Source: Timema cristinae (lineage: Eukaryota; Arthropoda; Insecta; Phasmatodea; Timematidae). From it: a DNA stretch of 64,000 nucleotides. Below, one piece after another: positions 1 to 10,084 of this stretch (positions are counted from its first letter, which is position 1; each line of letters opens with the position of its first letter). The stretch covers positions 50,310,587 to 50,374,586 of the forward strand of contig JBCFYV010000100.1 of NCBI GenBank assembly GCA_039000515.1. The letters run 5' to 3'. The position numbers and the translations under genes were made by a program. Below the pieces are notes generated by a model. That model was not told the DNA's origin. It was given only the letters and a program-made list of their open reading frames with translations, and searched no databases.

Positions 1-238
1 CGTCTTACTACCCATTCAGGTTATATGCTTGCATACTAGTTACGCTAATTGTTTTAGGAATTAGTAAAGTTATATTTATAGGAAGTGTATCCGTATTCGC
101 GTGAATGGAGAGTGGAAAAATATTTTGGTAAAAACCACCCTCAGTACATCCGACCGAGAGTCGAACCTCTAACTCCTCGTTATCGGCAGTCTAGTCTACC
201 ACGAGAGTAGCGCGTTAGACCACGCGGACACCGGAACA
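1..238 (-). mobile_element. SINE A (subtype A1), cut by window edge
   Basis: tRNA-derived SINE read on the minus strand. The tRNA-like head lies at about 150-238, with a pol III B-box-like GAGAGTCGAACCTCT near 157-171 and the 'CGCGTTAGACCACGCGG' A-box side. The body follows, and the tail 'ACTACCCATTCAGGTTATA' is at the window start. The last bases of the tail lie outside the window. Confidence 0.85.
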
Positions 239-474
239 TACAGTTGAATTTCCAAATGAACCAGATCCATGGAGCATACACTCGAAAAAAAAAAGTTTAT
301 CTTAAATCTTTTATAATTTAATTTATCTTTTTTTTAAACCGTTCTATTATGAATCCATAGTAAAATTATACATAAAATTGAAATTTGTCCTTGTTGACTC
401 TAAATTAGGGGAGGGGGGAAAGTAGACTAAAACTGTCCGCTCTTTATAATTATGGCAAATTCTACTGTGCGACC
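239..474. other. AT-rich unannotated stretch
   Basis: AT-rich DNA with homopolymer A/T runs. I see no gene or repeat relationship here. Confidence 0.5.
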
Positions 475-844
475 TTAAGGTGCGGCAGAAGGGAGCGTGA
501 GTAATTTTACAGTTTTTATAGCATTACATTTTTTTGGCCAAAATAATCTAATATTTCTCCAGTAGCAATATAGAGATTAGTTTTCTACAAATGCTGATAT
601 CAACAGATCCTGAATATATTTCAAGGGTGTCCTGGAATTTTATCAAAACTTTTTAAATAAAGAGAAAAAGTTTTGATAAAATTCCAGGACACCCTTGACA
701 GATATTCAATACCTGTTGATATTAGCATGTGCAGAAAACTAAACTCTATGTTGCTACTGGAGAAATATTTGATTTATTTTGTCCAACAAGTTTAAATTCA
801 ATAAAAACTGCAGAAATATTTGTGCTCCCTTTGCCGCACCTTAA
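475..844. mobile_element. TTAA foldback MITE (MITE1), copy 1
   Basis: Palindromic element (479-840) flanked by TTAA on both sides (475-478 and 841-844). The ends are inverted: GGTGCGGCAGAAGGGAGC against GCTCCCTTTGCCGCACC. The centre is a perfect 33-bp inverted repeat (621-653 and 666-698) with a 12-nt loop. No coding capacity. A TTAA target with terminal inverted repeats is the hallmark of piggyBac-mobilised elements, so a piggyBac-type MITE is the inference. Related copies lie near 18.8, 25.1, 37.4, 39.1, 40.0, 57.3, 60.3 and 61.9 kb. Confidence 0.85.
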
Positions 845-1296
845 GAGGAATCCGTAAAGAGACGCACGCGGCCTTCTATTGTCAAAAGGTTCCTCACCCC
901 TGGAAGACGGTCTCGACTATCATGAGACTATAAAAGTGCATAAGATTCTGTATATTTCACGGAATGTATTAAAAAGTGTGAACATGAACTTATAATGCAC
1001 CAATGAAAATAGCAGACTCGTTCACTAATTATAGAGATCTCTAGCAGATAATTTACCGACCAGTGAATCCACTGATACAAAAAAAATATATATAATAGAA
1101 CTTCATCCGAGGCGTGCATGGAAGATTTATTGCGTAATTTATCACGCTTTTTACTGCAGCAAAAATACTTTCTGGATAAACAGCACAGTGTGGTTACTAC
1201 TAAGTCCGTCATAACTATTTAAGAATATGTTAAGTTTTCCAAACTTTTTACCAATTATAGTAGTAGGTATTTAAATGTCAAAAACATGCACACAAA
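845..1296. other. Unannotated stretch
   Basis: No recognisable gene. A 94-codon open frame on the minus strand (928-1212) resembles no family I know, is rich in Ser/Cys/Tyr and is probably chance. Confidence 0.4.
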
Positions 1297-1426
1297 ATGT
1301 TGGGAAAATCCACCAAACGTGACGTGTCGTGTTTTCAGAGTAAGCAGAGCTTGTGTAAACTGTACACTCGGTCTATCCTAAAAAGGAAGCGGTCTTACCT
1401 TGACGGATTGCAATATGACCTTAAAC

Positions 1427-1535
1427 CAGGGGTTCTCAAACTGTGGTACGCGTACCTCCAGGTATACGGGCTCGATTTTCAAGGGATACGCGAGCAGCTC
1501 TCGAGGGAAAATTGGCAAAATGAGCAGCGAAAACG
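1427..1535. mobile_element. hAT-type terminal sequence
   Basis: Starts CAGGGGTTCTCAAACTGTGG, the widely shared terminal motif of hAT (Charlie-type) non-autonomous elements. The other terminus was not found, so the extent is uncertain. A 106-codon open frame over 1297-1617 includes this repeat and is not a credible gene. Confidence 0.45.
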
Positions 1536-1619
1536 TGACGGAACCAAATGTAGCTGGGAATTTTCAAAGTCACTGAGGAGAATTGTCTCTTTGGACTACC
1601 TGACATTTGTCATTTGAGA

Positions 1620-2407
1620 AAATTGTACTGTGTGTGTGTATCGAAATTGTATTCATGACCAAAGGGTACAATCTAAAAGAAGTTTGATAACCAGTGTTAT
1701 AAACTCCATCATGGTGACATAGTGCACGATAAACTCGCTAACGTATAGGGTAAACGAAGGGTACTTGTGAATTATTATCATGTGAGGTATTTAAAGTAGA
1801 GCCTACGTATTATTGGTCAAATAGGGACCATAGGGAATGACTATACTACAGGTAAATTTTAATAAACTCTGATTACCCTGACAACACTCCACGGTACGCC
1901 ACTGAGCCCCGTTATACATAGCCTTCTTTCAACTTATTTCTAAAGTAGAATATAGAAGAACACTATTTTTTATTTATTTTTTTTATTTTGGGGCCGTCTC
2001 CATGAGTAAAATTTGACCACCCCATATTCCTCCTATACCATTTTAGGTTAGGCTACCTGCCTGAAACAATTTCAACTTTTTAAGTCTACTGGACTTTTGA
2101 GAGATATTTTGACTTTGTTTTACTGGAACTTTTTACATTTTGGGGGCCCAATAAAAATCTTTTCATATTTTACATAATCATTATTTTTAATGAATAATCT
2201 GTAAAATATTTAGTTTAATTTACTGTGGGTAGATTATATTTCTGAGTAGTATGAAAAACCACTAGGTTACCATGAATTAAGTGTCAAATATATTAATACG
2301 CCAAGGGCAAACGAGTAATTAGCTAACAAGCTAATAATGTGAATATAAAATAATTTGGCCAGTTGCACTATAGTGTGTGTAATATTTGACCATACAAAAA
2401 ACAACCG
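1620..2407. other. AT-rich unannotated stretch
   Basis: AT-rich, low-complexity DNA with no open frame or repeat relationship that I can support. Confidence 0.45.
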
Positions 2408-2570
2408 TCATATTATATGCGCATACTTCAATTTTACTAGGGAGAACATTATCTGACAGCTAGAAAAGTCGTTAACTTGACTTTTATATATTCTTACGTC
2501 AATTCATGGCGGCTGTCACTTCGGATAGATAATAAAAACATTAAATATCACTAATTACTTAGTTACTCTA
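2408..2570. repeat. Dispersed repeat E, copy 1
   Basis: Shares the string 'TTATCTGACAGCTA', a following 'ATTCTTACGTCAATTCATG' block and an 'ATNACACTAAT'-like block with sequences at 59.2 kb and 59.8 kb; a looser match surrounds 52.6 kb. Old, diverged family of unknown class. Confidence 0.45.
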
Positions 2571-2622
2571 TGGCGTTTGAAACTAGAAAGTTCATTGCCG
2601 CACTCACAAAAGTATGCCTACG

Positions 2623-2990
2623 CCACCTATCCCTATCTTGAGATAGTTCTATCCAGTCCTCCTCATTACACGCTATCCCTATCTTGAGCTAGTTCAATCC
2701 AGTCCTCCTCATTACACGCTATCCCTATCTTGAGCTAGTTCTATCCAGTCCACCTCATTACATGCTATCCCTATCTTGAGATAGTTCTATCCAGTCCTCA
2801 TTACACGCTATCCCTATCTTGAGATAGTTCTATCCAGTCCTCCTCATTACACGCTATCCCTATCTTGAGCTAGTTCTATCCAGTCCTCCTCATTACACGC
2901 TATCCCTATCTTGAGCTAGTTCTATCCAGTCCTCCTCATTACACGCTATCCCTATCTTGAGCTAGTTCTATCCAGTCCACCTCATTACGC
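2623..2990 (-). repeat. 46-bp minisatellite derived from a LINE C-terminus
   Basis: Eight direct units of 46 bp (one shortened by 3 bp) with few substitutions. On the minus strand each unit reads NEVDWIELAQDRDSV followed by a stop. This matches the extreme C-terminal motif (DWI-LAQDRD-W) of the non-LTR retrotransposon polyprotein whose upstream part lies at 3036-3410. The unit length is not a multiple of three, so the frame is lost between units. The array therefore looks like tandem amplification of a coding 3' end, not a new protein. Confidence 0.85.
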
Positions 2991-3410
2991 CCTAGCTCTT
3001 TCATGTACATTCTAATGTTATCTTCCCATCTACGTCTAGGTCTTCCGATTGGGTTTGCCAGTCAATATTCTGAACAAGGTTCTAAAATTTCCCATTATCG
3101 CTGCATGTCCTGTCCGCCGTAATCTACGGGATTTGATTATCCTAACAATGTATTGTGATGAGTACAAGTTATGTAACACATCATTGTGTAACCTCCTACA
3201 TTCCCCAGTAGCCTCATCCCTTTTAGGACCAATTATCTTCCCAAGCACCTTGTTTTCGAACATCCTAAATTTGTTTTCGTTATGTAAGGTAAGAGACCAG
3301 TTTTCAAACCCAGAGAGAATGACCGATAAAATTATTGTTTTGTATATTCTGAGTTTTACATTTCTGGACAGCAGGAGAGATGTCAACAACTTAATGACCG
3401 AATAATAGCA
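2991..3410 (-). pseudogene. Non-LTR retrotransposon ORF2, C-terminal fragment
   Basis: The minus strand encodes an open segment of about 117 residues that matches the region after the reverse-transcriptase fingers/palm in many insect LINEs. Visible motifs are KLRIYKTIILSVILSGFENW, ENKVLGKIIGPKRDEATGE, LHNDVLHNLYSS and IVRIIKSRRLRRTGHAA-MG, in the usual order. The canonical Y/F-x-DD catalytic motif lies upstream and is absent, so this is a 5'-truncated dead copy, as is typical of target-primed insertion. Its downstream continuation (R-RRRW-DNI, then DWI-LAQDRD) runs into the 46-bp array. The clade is not assigned. It cannot be functional at this length, against roughly 900-1000 residues for a full ORF2. 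Confidence 0.85.
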
Positions 3411-3429
3411 TCCATTTTCGGACTGAATT

Positions 3430-3744
3430 CCAATCTAATATCATTATTATTATTATTATTATTATTAGCACCGCGTCTTACTACCCGTTCGGGTTATACG
3501 CACTTACGCTAATGTCTAATGGAAGGGTGATTGTGAGATGAAATGAAGGACCTACAGTTTAACGTGGAATCCGAACCACGGTGGAGGCCTGGCATTCCCC
3601 ACATTCACAAGATATCTTGTCAGAGGTGAAGGAAGGGTTTGGAAATCAGATAAATCTGTGCCGGGACCGAGGATTGAACCCCGGCCGCCAGCACAGAAGT
3701 CTGACACCTTACCCCTGGACCGCCAGGTCACCCAATCTAATATC
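3430..3744 (-). mobile_element. SINE B copy 1, with 13-bp TSD
   Basis: Full-length SINE B (3443-3731) on the minus strand, flanked by the direct repeat CCAATCTAATATC (3430-3442 and 3732-3744). The tRNA-like head has the B-box GGGGTTCAATCCTCGG (complement near 3670), followed by a family-specific body and the tail shared with SINE A, ending in an ATT microsatellite. Open frames here reading '[13 protein letters not shown]' are artefacts of the SINE. Confidence 0.93.
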
Positions 3745-3840
3745 GTTATTGCTAATTTGTATTTTCTAAAAGTTACTTTCTACCAAAATTCTAATGTGCC
3801 TAATCTCTGGTTTAGGGTATTTACCTTTACGTCCCAAAGA

Positions 3841-3868
3841 CTATTATTATTATTATTATTATTATTAC
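3841..3868. repeat. (ATT)n microsatellite
   Basis: About nine ATT units, not attached to a recognisable SINE tail. Confidence 0.9.
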
Positions 3869-4455
3869 GATGTGATTGAACCCCAAAAAAAGAAAATTTG
3901 CTAAATCTTTTCCAACAAGACAGCACTATTAGACCATACTTTATATAGCCTATTAAAATAACTCTTGGTCTTAAAAATAAAATGAAAACAACTGGCCCGT
4001 CCAAAGCCAATTGAAATTTTATTGGCGTGTTTAGCCCGAAGAGATAATTTGCCGCCTACTAAAAAACAGTCGATTATTTGACGCAAAAAAATTCACTTGA
4101 TTTCTATGTAAAGAATTGAGAAGGGGGGGTGGGGTGGCGGGGGGGTTTAAAGGGGGACTGAAATACTTTCCATCGTGATTTAAGGGTGTCAGGCGGCTGT
4201 AATACTATAAGAATTTTTTTTAATGACGAAATAAAACATTTAACTCACTGTTATTTTTCTTTGTTTTTCTACATTGCCAAGTATTTAAAGGTTAGCTTAT
4301 TGGACTTTATTTTTACCAGGCAGAATCGATTAAACTTTTGTTTCTTAAAATGCAGTTGCTATTTATAATTTAATCATTTCATATTTGATTCAAAACTCTT
4401 ATCATTTTATTCTAGAGTTGTGTGGGAAACTTTAATTTTTAATCCTTTATTCTCA
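3869..4455. other. Unannotated stretch
   Basis: AT-rich, with a G-rich run at about 4121-4158. No gene seen. Confidence 0.4.
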
Positions 4456-4695
4456 TCATGCAGTTACCCTGCAGTTAATATGTTTTAATCTACCTCGGTT
4501 CATGGGTTCAAAACCAGCAGGGTTCAACGGATTTTTTCTTGAGCGATAAAAGTGCGTAGCACAACTTTCTTCGGGGGGGGGGGGGGGAAGTAAGGCCATC
4601 GGTCCCATTTCAATTTTGGAATGTAAAATAACCATGGAAGGTGTGTGGCAATACCTTTCCCGATAAAATTGGTAGGTCCTTTCACTCTCACCCAT
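4456..4695 (-). repeat. Probable dispersed repeat with open frame
   Basis: A 79-codon minus-strand open frame contains phrases (RTYQFYRERYCHTPSMVIL, GPMALLPPPPPEESCATHFY, NPAGFEP) that I recognise as the typical conceptual translation of a short interspersed arthropod repeat, not of a host protein. A poly-G run (4575-4587) makes the Pro tract. Family not named. The match is from memory and moderately uncertain. Confidence 0.45.
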
Positions 4696-4996
4696 AGAAA
4701 TTCTCGTATGCTAATGTATAATTAGTCGGTTCGTAAAAAGTGCACGTTAAATAAATAAATAAAAATAAATGTTTTAAATTTTAACTACGGTTGCCTACTG
4801 CCCTCTTCGTAGGTCGTGTGAGTAACTAATCTCACTGTTTTTACCTGAACAGATCAACGTATGATTTGTGACGTCACAGGTCATGGAACCAGTTTGAGCC
4901 GAACATACACTGCATTGACCGAGTGTTTGACAACCATCCAATCACCAACTTTGCAAATTACGATTAAATAAGAGCCTAATTTTCTTTTTGACCTAC
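4696..4996. other. Unannotated stretch
   Basis: Includes a short AAAT simple repeat at about 4747-4768. Otherwise nothing recognised. Confidence 0.4.
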
Positions 4997-5262
4997 TTAG
5001 GTGGCAGCATGGTCCAAGGCGTCACACTCTAGCAATAAACTGGAGTGCCGGCGACAGGAAGATCGGGGTTTGAATCACGGTCGGGTGAAACAAGGTTTTT
5101 TCCCCTCCTAAATGGTTTTCCACTCTCTTTCAGTTCACGCAAATGCGAGTACATTTCATATAAATTCATCCTCCATAATTCCTAGAACATTAGCCTAATT
5201 GCATACAAATTCGTAAGATCCAAATGGATAGTAAGATGCGATGCTAATGATACAATAAAAAA
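4997..5262 (+). mobile_element. SINE A (A1) copy
   Basis: Plus-strand copy with a tRNA-like head ('GGTGGCAGCATGGTCCAAGG' A-box side, B-box 'GGGGTTTGAATCACGG'), body 'GGTTTTCCACTCTCTTTC' and degenerate tail ending GATGCTAA. Fairly diverged, and no clear duplication at its flanks. Confidence 0.85.
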
Positions 5263-5280
5263 AATATTTAAAGACCACCT

Positions 5281-5585
5281 CTTTAGTCTGGTTGTCAGAG
5301 TTCCTGGCTATAGATCCAGAGGTCCCGGGTTCGATCCCCGGCGCTTCTAGATTTTTCTGTGAAGCAATTTGTTCTGTAACGGGGTCAAACTCAACCTCGT
5401 GAGGACAAAACGAATGAAAAAGTAACGTCTCCTGTCTGTAAAACTGAGATTAACGGCCGGAGAACTCATTGTGCTGACCATATGACACGCTTAATCCACA
5501 AATGTTGGCACTATCACCGTCAACGGAGGCGGCCGCTCGGTTCGTATAGTTCACTTGCGGGATTACACCCTAGAGTTTTTTAATT
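5281..5585 (+). mobile_element. SINE C, full-length copy
   Basis: tRNA-derived element of a different family. The A-box side is 'TAGTCTGGTTGTCAGAG' and the B-box is GGTCCCGGGTTCGATCCCCGG. The body contains 'CTCAACCTCGTGAGGACAAA' and 'TGTGCTGACCATATGACAC', and it ends in poly-T-rich sequence near 5580. It lacks the tail shared by SINE A and B. Related copies are at 31.2 kb (minus strand) and 38.4 kb (5'-truncated). Confidence 0.75.
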
Positions 5586-6014
5586 TTCTATTTGATGCAT
5601 TAAAAATGATGAGTTTTAGTTTAAAAAAAAAATAGGATCACCCCCTGGCTACGTGAGCTTTGGGACTAGAAGGCCGGTCACATTTCGTGACTATGAGTGT
5701 ACGTAAGCGCATAGTATAGTATGTATTGCTGCATTCTCCGCCGGCTCTTGCCTTATGGGTAGTGAACAACAATCACATTATATGGCTTCTTAACAGGTTC
5801 CTAGAAAGGCCATAAGTTGTAGGTGTGGTGCATATTTGCAGGCATTTCACCGCCGTGGCGGGCGACGTGAACCGAATGATGCCAAGCTATGACAATATTA
5901 CTATACATAATACAGTACATAAATCTGTGCGTTACACTAAAATGACCGGGTTGGAAACAGTTGATGATGATGATGATGATATACGAGTATTCTGTAGCCT
6001 AACTTATGTATACA
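5586..6014. other. Unannotated stretch with (GAT)n
   Basis: A GAT microsatellite lies at about 5961-5979. A 72-codon open frame (5825-6043) has no recognisable family and reads into the next SINE. Confidence 0.4.
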
Positions 6015-6268
6015 AACCTCACCTCGGTAGCGTAGTTGGCTAACGCGCTAGTTTCGTGTTGAGCTAGACTGCCGAGGACGGGGAGATCGAGGTTCGAATC
6101 TCGGTCGGGTGAACTGTGGGTGTTTTTTCCTAAACGGTTTTCCACTCTCTCTCTCTCCACGCAAATGTGGGTTCACTTCCTCTAAATTCAACCTTTTTAA
6201 TTTCTAATCCATTAGCGTAATTAGTACTTAATAGTATAACCCGAACGGGTAGTAAGACGCGGTGCTAA
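6015..6268 (+). mobile_element. SINE A (A2), near-complete reference copy
   Basis: Head 'CCTCGGTAGCGTAGTTGGC', then 'TCGTGTTGAGCTAGACTGCC', B-box 'GAGGTTCGAATCTCGG', body with 'CCACGCAAATGTGGGTTCAC', and the tail ACCCGAACGGGTAGTAAGAC followed by GCGGTGCTAA. This copy shows the A2 head subtype clearly. Confidence 0.92.
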
Positions 6269-6410
6269 ATAAAAATTTATAAAAAAAAAGATAGAAAAGA
6301 AAAAACAAGAAAAAAAAGAGCATGTATGTCTCGGTGTAAGGCTGTTGTTGAAGAGAAAGGAGTAAGCAAGGATAGGGAAATGAGGAGAAAGTTAGTGAGG
6401 ATGGATTCAA

Positions 6411-6552
6411 GGCCATTTCACATGGACATCCGCTGTGTCCGTAGTTGGACGATTTGTAGAGATCGCATCCCAGTTTATCAAATGGGGCAATTCACGCTGA
6501 CGTCCACGTTGTCACGGCTACCGTGTTCACCACGGATAGCAGTGTGAAATGG
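6411..6552. mobile_element. Candidate small foldback MITE
   Basis: Imperfect terminal inverted repeats: 'GGCCATTTCACATGGACATCC' at the left against the complement of 'GGATAGCAGTGTGAAATGGG' at the right, about 140 bp in all. No target duplication identified, and a single copy in this window. Confidence 0.35.
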
Positions 6553-7970
6553 GTTTAGGTACGGAACTGTTTTTGGATCGTCAGAGTATGCAGGATAAAG
6601 TCATCTAACCCAAAAGATTTTGAAAATGGAGAGAAAACATTCCTTTATATAATAAAGATGTCAAATTAAATTTTTTAATTGTCATTTTTTAAAAAGCGTA
6701 TGAGTGAATGCACCCGTTTCTTTTGGCAGGATAAGCGATACCGTTCAGCCTAACGCACCCGGAGAAACAATCCTGCATGTAGCTATGAGGGTAATGCGCG
6801 CGCAACTGTTCATCTTACCCACTGAAGGCGACCAGTAAGCCAGCTATCTCAGACTCGTGAGTATTACATTCTTACCATACATAGTGTGTTTCAAAGGTTT
6901 ATTTCAGTGTGGATTAGTTTAGTTTTGTGATTGTGACGTGAATTTTATTATTTTATTGAATTGTTTTAAATTTCGTATTATAATATATATCGGTAATGTT
7001 TTAGGATTTAGTGTATGCACCGCAGGAAAAAAAAGGGGGGGGGGAGACGCTGTAGACATTGTAATGATACCGATTTGGACCCCTCTCATAAATGTAAAAA
7101 GTCATGGATGAAGAGCATTTGTCTTTAAAGTATTGTATGTAAAATATCCTTATAATACTTCATCCATGGAGAATCACGCGCTTTTCAGAAATGATGTCAA
7201 TATATTACACCATAAGACTTATTTTTTCTTTCAAAATCAACTCCGTAGTAATACCAAAAAAAGCAAATGACGCTATCCAATATGGAAGCTAACCTTCATA
7301 ACATCTGTCGCCAGGACTCATTCTATTAGTTGGTTTTGGCACTGGTGACAAGGGGTCCAAGAGGCAAGGGGTAGGTCATAAATAAGCCGCTTGTGAGTAT
7401 GAATCCATTACGGTGAACACCACTACACAAGAACTTTGTAATCAAAGACAGTAATATTCAGAGCCGGTAAAATAGATAGGTGTAATATAACAGAAAAATC
7501 ATCTGTAGTTCAACTAAACTGTATCATATAAAATTATATCGTCAGTGCCGAAGATAGAATCATCTCCACATTAAAGGTCCTATTTATTCAATTAAAATAT
7601 CAGATTGTAAACCAGTATCATAATAATTGGCACTCGATCACGGGGCTATAAAAACCAATTATCTCACAATAACATCCGTATCTCAATAATTGGCTCCCAA
7701 TTGCGGGATAATTATATAACCGCAATTCTGTACCGCTTTAATTAGTGCTCGATCACGAGGCAATTCAATCGGCGCCCATCGCCGACGCGTAACGTATTAA
7801 TCAGCGTCCAACTCGAATAGATTAATTCAATAACGCTATAACATTAACTATGACTTTTTCGATTCAGTAAACTTTTTGTTAAATAATTCTACTGAGGCTT
7901 TGTATTTCGAACCAAAATTGCATTTAAAAAAAAAATATCGAGAAAATTTATAACAAAAATTTTAAAAAAT
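6553..7970. other. Unannotated AT-rich stretch
   Basis: About 1.4 kb with no gene-like open frame. A poly-G run lies at about 7036-7045. Between 7620 and 7800 the motif 'AATTGGC/CTCGATCACGGGGC' recurs loosely, hinting at an old short repeat, but I cannot define units. Confidence 0.4.
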
Positions 7971-7972
7971 AT

Positions 7973-8096
7973 TGGTGGGGGTGGTGAAGGTGGTAGTAGT
8001 AGTAGTGTAGTAATGTTAGTAGTGATAGTAGTAGTGTAGTAATAGTGGTAGCAGCAGCAGTAGTAGCAGTAGTAGCAGTAGCAGTAGTTAGTAAAT
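7973..8096. repeat. Imperfect (AGT/GGT/AGC)n microsatellite
   Basis: Interrupted trinucleotide run, mostly AGT and AGC. It produces a spurious Thr/Ala/Leu-rich minus-strand frame. Confidence 0.9.
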
Positions 8097-8304
8097 TAGT
8101 ATGCCAGTACTGTATTATATTACTTAATAAAAATCCCACGCCCCTTTTTGAGTGTTGATGACTCGGCTTACTCAAAAATTATCATCACGCTTCGCCACCA
8201 AGTATTGGCACTAAAGAGTACAACAAATAAAAACATTCGCTTTGAAAAATTGAATATGGGGAGCAGATCCATAACTCATCAGTCATCAATCGTGGTATTA
8301 TTAA

Positions 8305-8462
8305 CCGGCCCCGTGATTTAGTAGTCAAGAGTCCCTGGCTGCTGACCTAGAGGTCCCGGGTTCGATTCCAAAGCTGGTACAGGGGGATTTTTTTCTCGAA
8401 AGGGGGATAGTTCCCATGGTAACCACAGTTTGCTTAGTTAGGTTAGGTTAGGTTAGGTTAAG
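8305..8462 (+). mobile_element. SINE D-like tRNA head with TTAGG run
   Basis: tRNA-like head with the B-box AGGTCCCGGGTTCGATTCC (about 8351-8369) and A-box side 'GTGATTTAGTAGTCAAGAG'. It resembles the SINE C head but has a different body. A short (TTAGG)5-type run sits at about 8434-8462. TTAGG is the canonical arthropod telomere motif, but a run this short inside a SINE body is not a telomere. Confidence 0.55.
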
Positions 8463-9059
8463 AACTTTGTTGACTTCACCCCATCATATTCCTATGATGT
8501 CTACTCAACTTGACCCAATTGGACCTCTTTCTGCTACACCGCACATAAGTCAGAGAATTATCGCAGTGCAACCACGACTTTATGGGACAAATGACGCTAC
8601 AACGAGCTCAGGATGATACCCTCATATAAGCATTTACCCGTATCCGAGAGTAGGAGGAATCCCTGCAGTTGGTGTTTACCACGTGGGGGACATGCAATTC
8701 AGCCGTAAGGATAGACGGAATGTCTTTACCCTACGTTACCAAGCGGGGACCTCGTGGAGGTACCCACATCGAATCTTCTTAAGAGCCGCCTCCGTATAGT
8801 AAATTTACGCCAAAAGAGAGCAAGCAATTCTAAATTGTATTTAGATTTTTAATAGGTGAAGCAGAGTTCATAAACAAGAACAAGTCTGAGCTTGTGTAAC
8901 TCACTAATCCCTCCATTCCCAAAAAAGAACATCGCCAGCAAAAATCTCCCCAAATACTACAAACCCTATCCTAACTCACTAACCACCTAAGCATTCTATC
9001 AACTTACTACTTACCCTCAAAGAACTGAAAAGAAACGGTTAAACATATTACCCTAGCTT
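8463..9059 (-). other. Possible 3' UTR of the R1-like LINE
   Basis: Sequence lying 3' (on the minus strand) of the LINE ORF2 that ends near 9060. Moderate GC until about 8800, then AT-rich. No open frame or relationship is visible. Assignment as LINE 3' UTR is inferred from position only. Confidence 0.3.
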
Positions 9060-10022
9060 ACCTTACAATCTTCTTTCCCTCCTCTTCCCGACCACCATGG
9101 CGTACTTCATAAAGCACATGCAGTTCCTAGCGTTCCTCCTTAAACGCCCTCCTCGAAAGCACCTCTCCTTCCTCGCAGACCTCCAACTCCATAATCATTC
9201 TCTCCCTCTCATGGCGCTCACAAGTCAGCAGAACGTGTCATGCCTCTACGTTCGCGCCGCATGTCCAGCAGCCCAAGTTTTCCTTCAGCCGAAATCCATG
9301 AAGCTTCCAGTTTAAGTTGACATGCCCGGTGAAGAACTGCGTGGCATAGTGGATGGTGAGCACCCACTCATTCTCCATCCTTTCCTGTACAGAAGGCCAA
9401 TACTTAAAAGTCTCCCTTCCTTTCACTGATGCATCCCATCTCATATGCCAAGCTGCGAGGGAGTGACGCCAGCCCATCTCTCTCTCATCGAGATCCAAAC
9501 CGTTTCTCTTCGCCCAGTATTATCCGACCCTCATTCTTACCAACACTCCTGCAACAATAGGAAAAGTATCATGAGAAACCGTGCTATAGACCTTGGTCAC
9601 TGCTAAAAGTGCAAATCTCTGTGCCCGTAGAATGATTATCTTGCTGCGTTGAACCTCCTTTCAATGCCACGAGACCACGCATCCGTACGTGAGAATCGAC
9701 TCCAACAGGGCCTTGTACATCTTCTGAAGAGTCAGTAAGTCCAATCCCAATTGCTCCTTGAAACTCTGACGAGTCTTCCGAACGCAGCCTTGACCATTTC
9801 AGCCACCATCCTGAAATGATCATCAAAAGACAAACCCTCATCCAATAGCACACCAAGATAATTTACACCCTTACGTATCGAGCGGTCACCCCACTCATGT
9901 GAACGGCGGGGTGTCTCATCACCGAGTGTCTCCACTTGAGCAGCGTCATCCTGGTCTTCACCCTTGAAAAGGAGAGCTGCGCCTCCCAGCACCAGGAGAA
10001 CACCGTCACCATGGCATGCCAA
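9060..10022 (-). pseudogene. R1-clade LINE ORF2, thumb and C-terminal region
   Basis: Minus strand. Frames interrupted by shifts encode the part after the RT catalytic core. Recognisable blocks include YLGVLLDEGLSFDDHF-MVAE and VKAAFGRLVRVSRSNW (about 9730-9880), then the 'SVQERMENEWVLTIHYATQF' and 'FTGHVNLNWKLHGF' blocks (about 9290-9410) that precede a Cys-rich knuckle in R1-type proteins. The frame then continues toward EVCEEGEVLSRAFKEERYAEL near 9100. At least three frame changes and several stops are present. Neighbouring LINE segments lie upstream on the same strand, with a deletion between this block and the RT domain. Confidence 0.8.
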
Positions 10023-10084
10023 GCCTTGACCTCCTATTCCTTTCCTATTCCTGTAACCCCTGATTACAGTATATAGGTTCCATG

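Noticed and set aside
928..1212. 94-codon minus-strand frame as a gene
   Set aside because: No domain, biased composition, no splice or promoter context; consistent with chance in AT-rich DNA.
1297..1617. 106-codon plus-strand frame as a gene
   Set aside because: Its middle is a hAT-type repeat terminus (CAGGGGTTCTCAAAC), and the rest matches nothing.
5281..5353. SINE heads as functional tRNA genes (also 6015, 19437, 35672)
   Set aside because: B-boxes are good, but the 5' halves do not fold into an acceptor stem with a matching 3' end, and each head continues into a SINE body.
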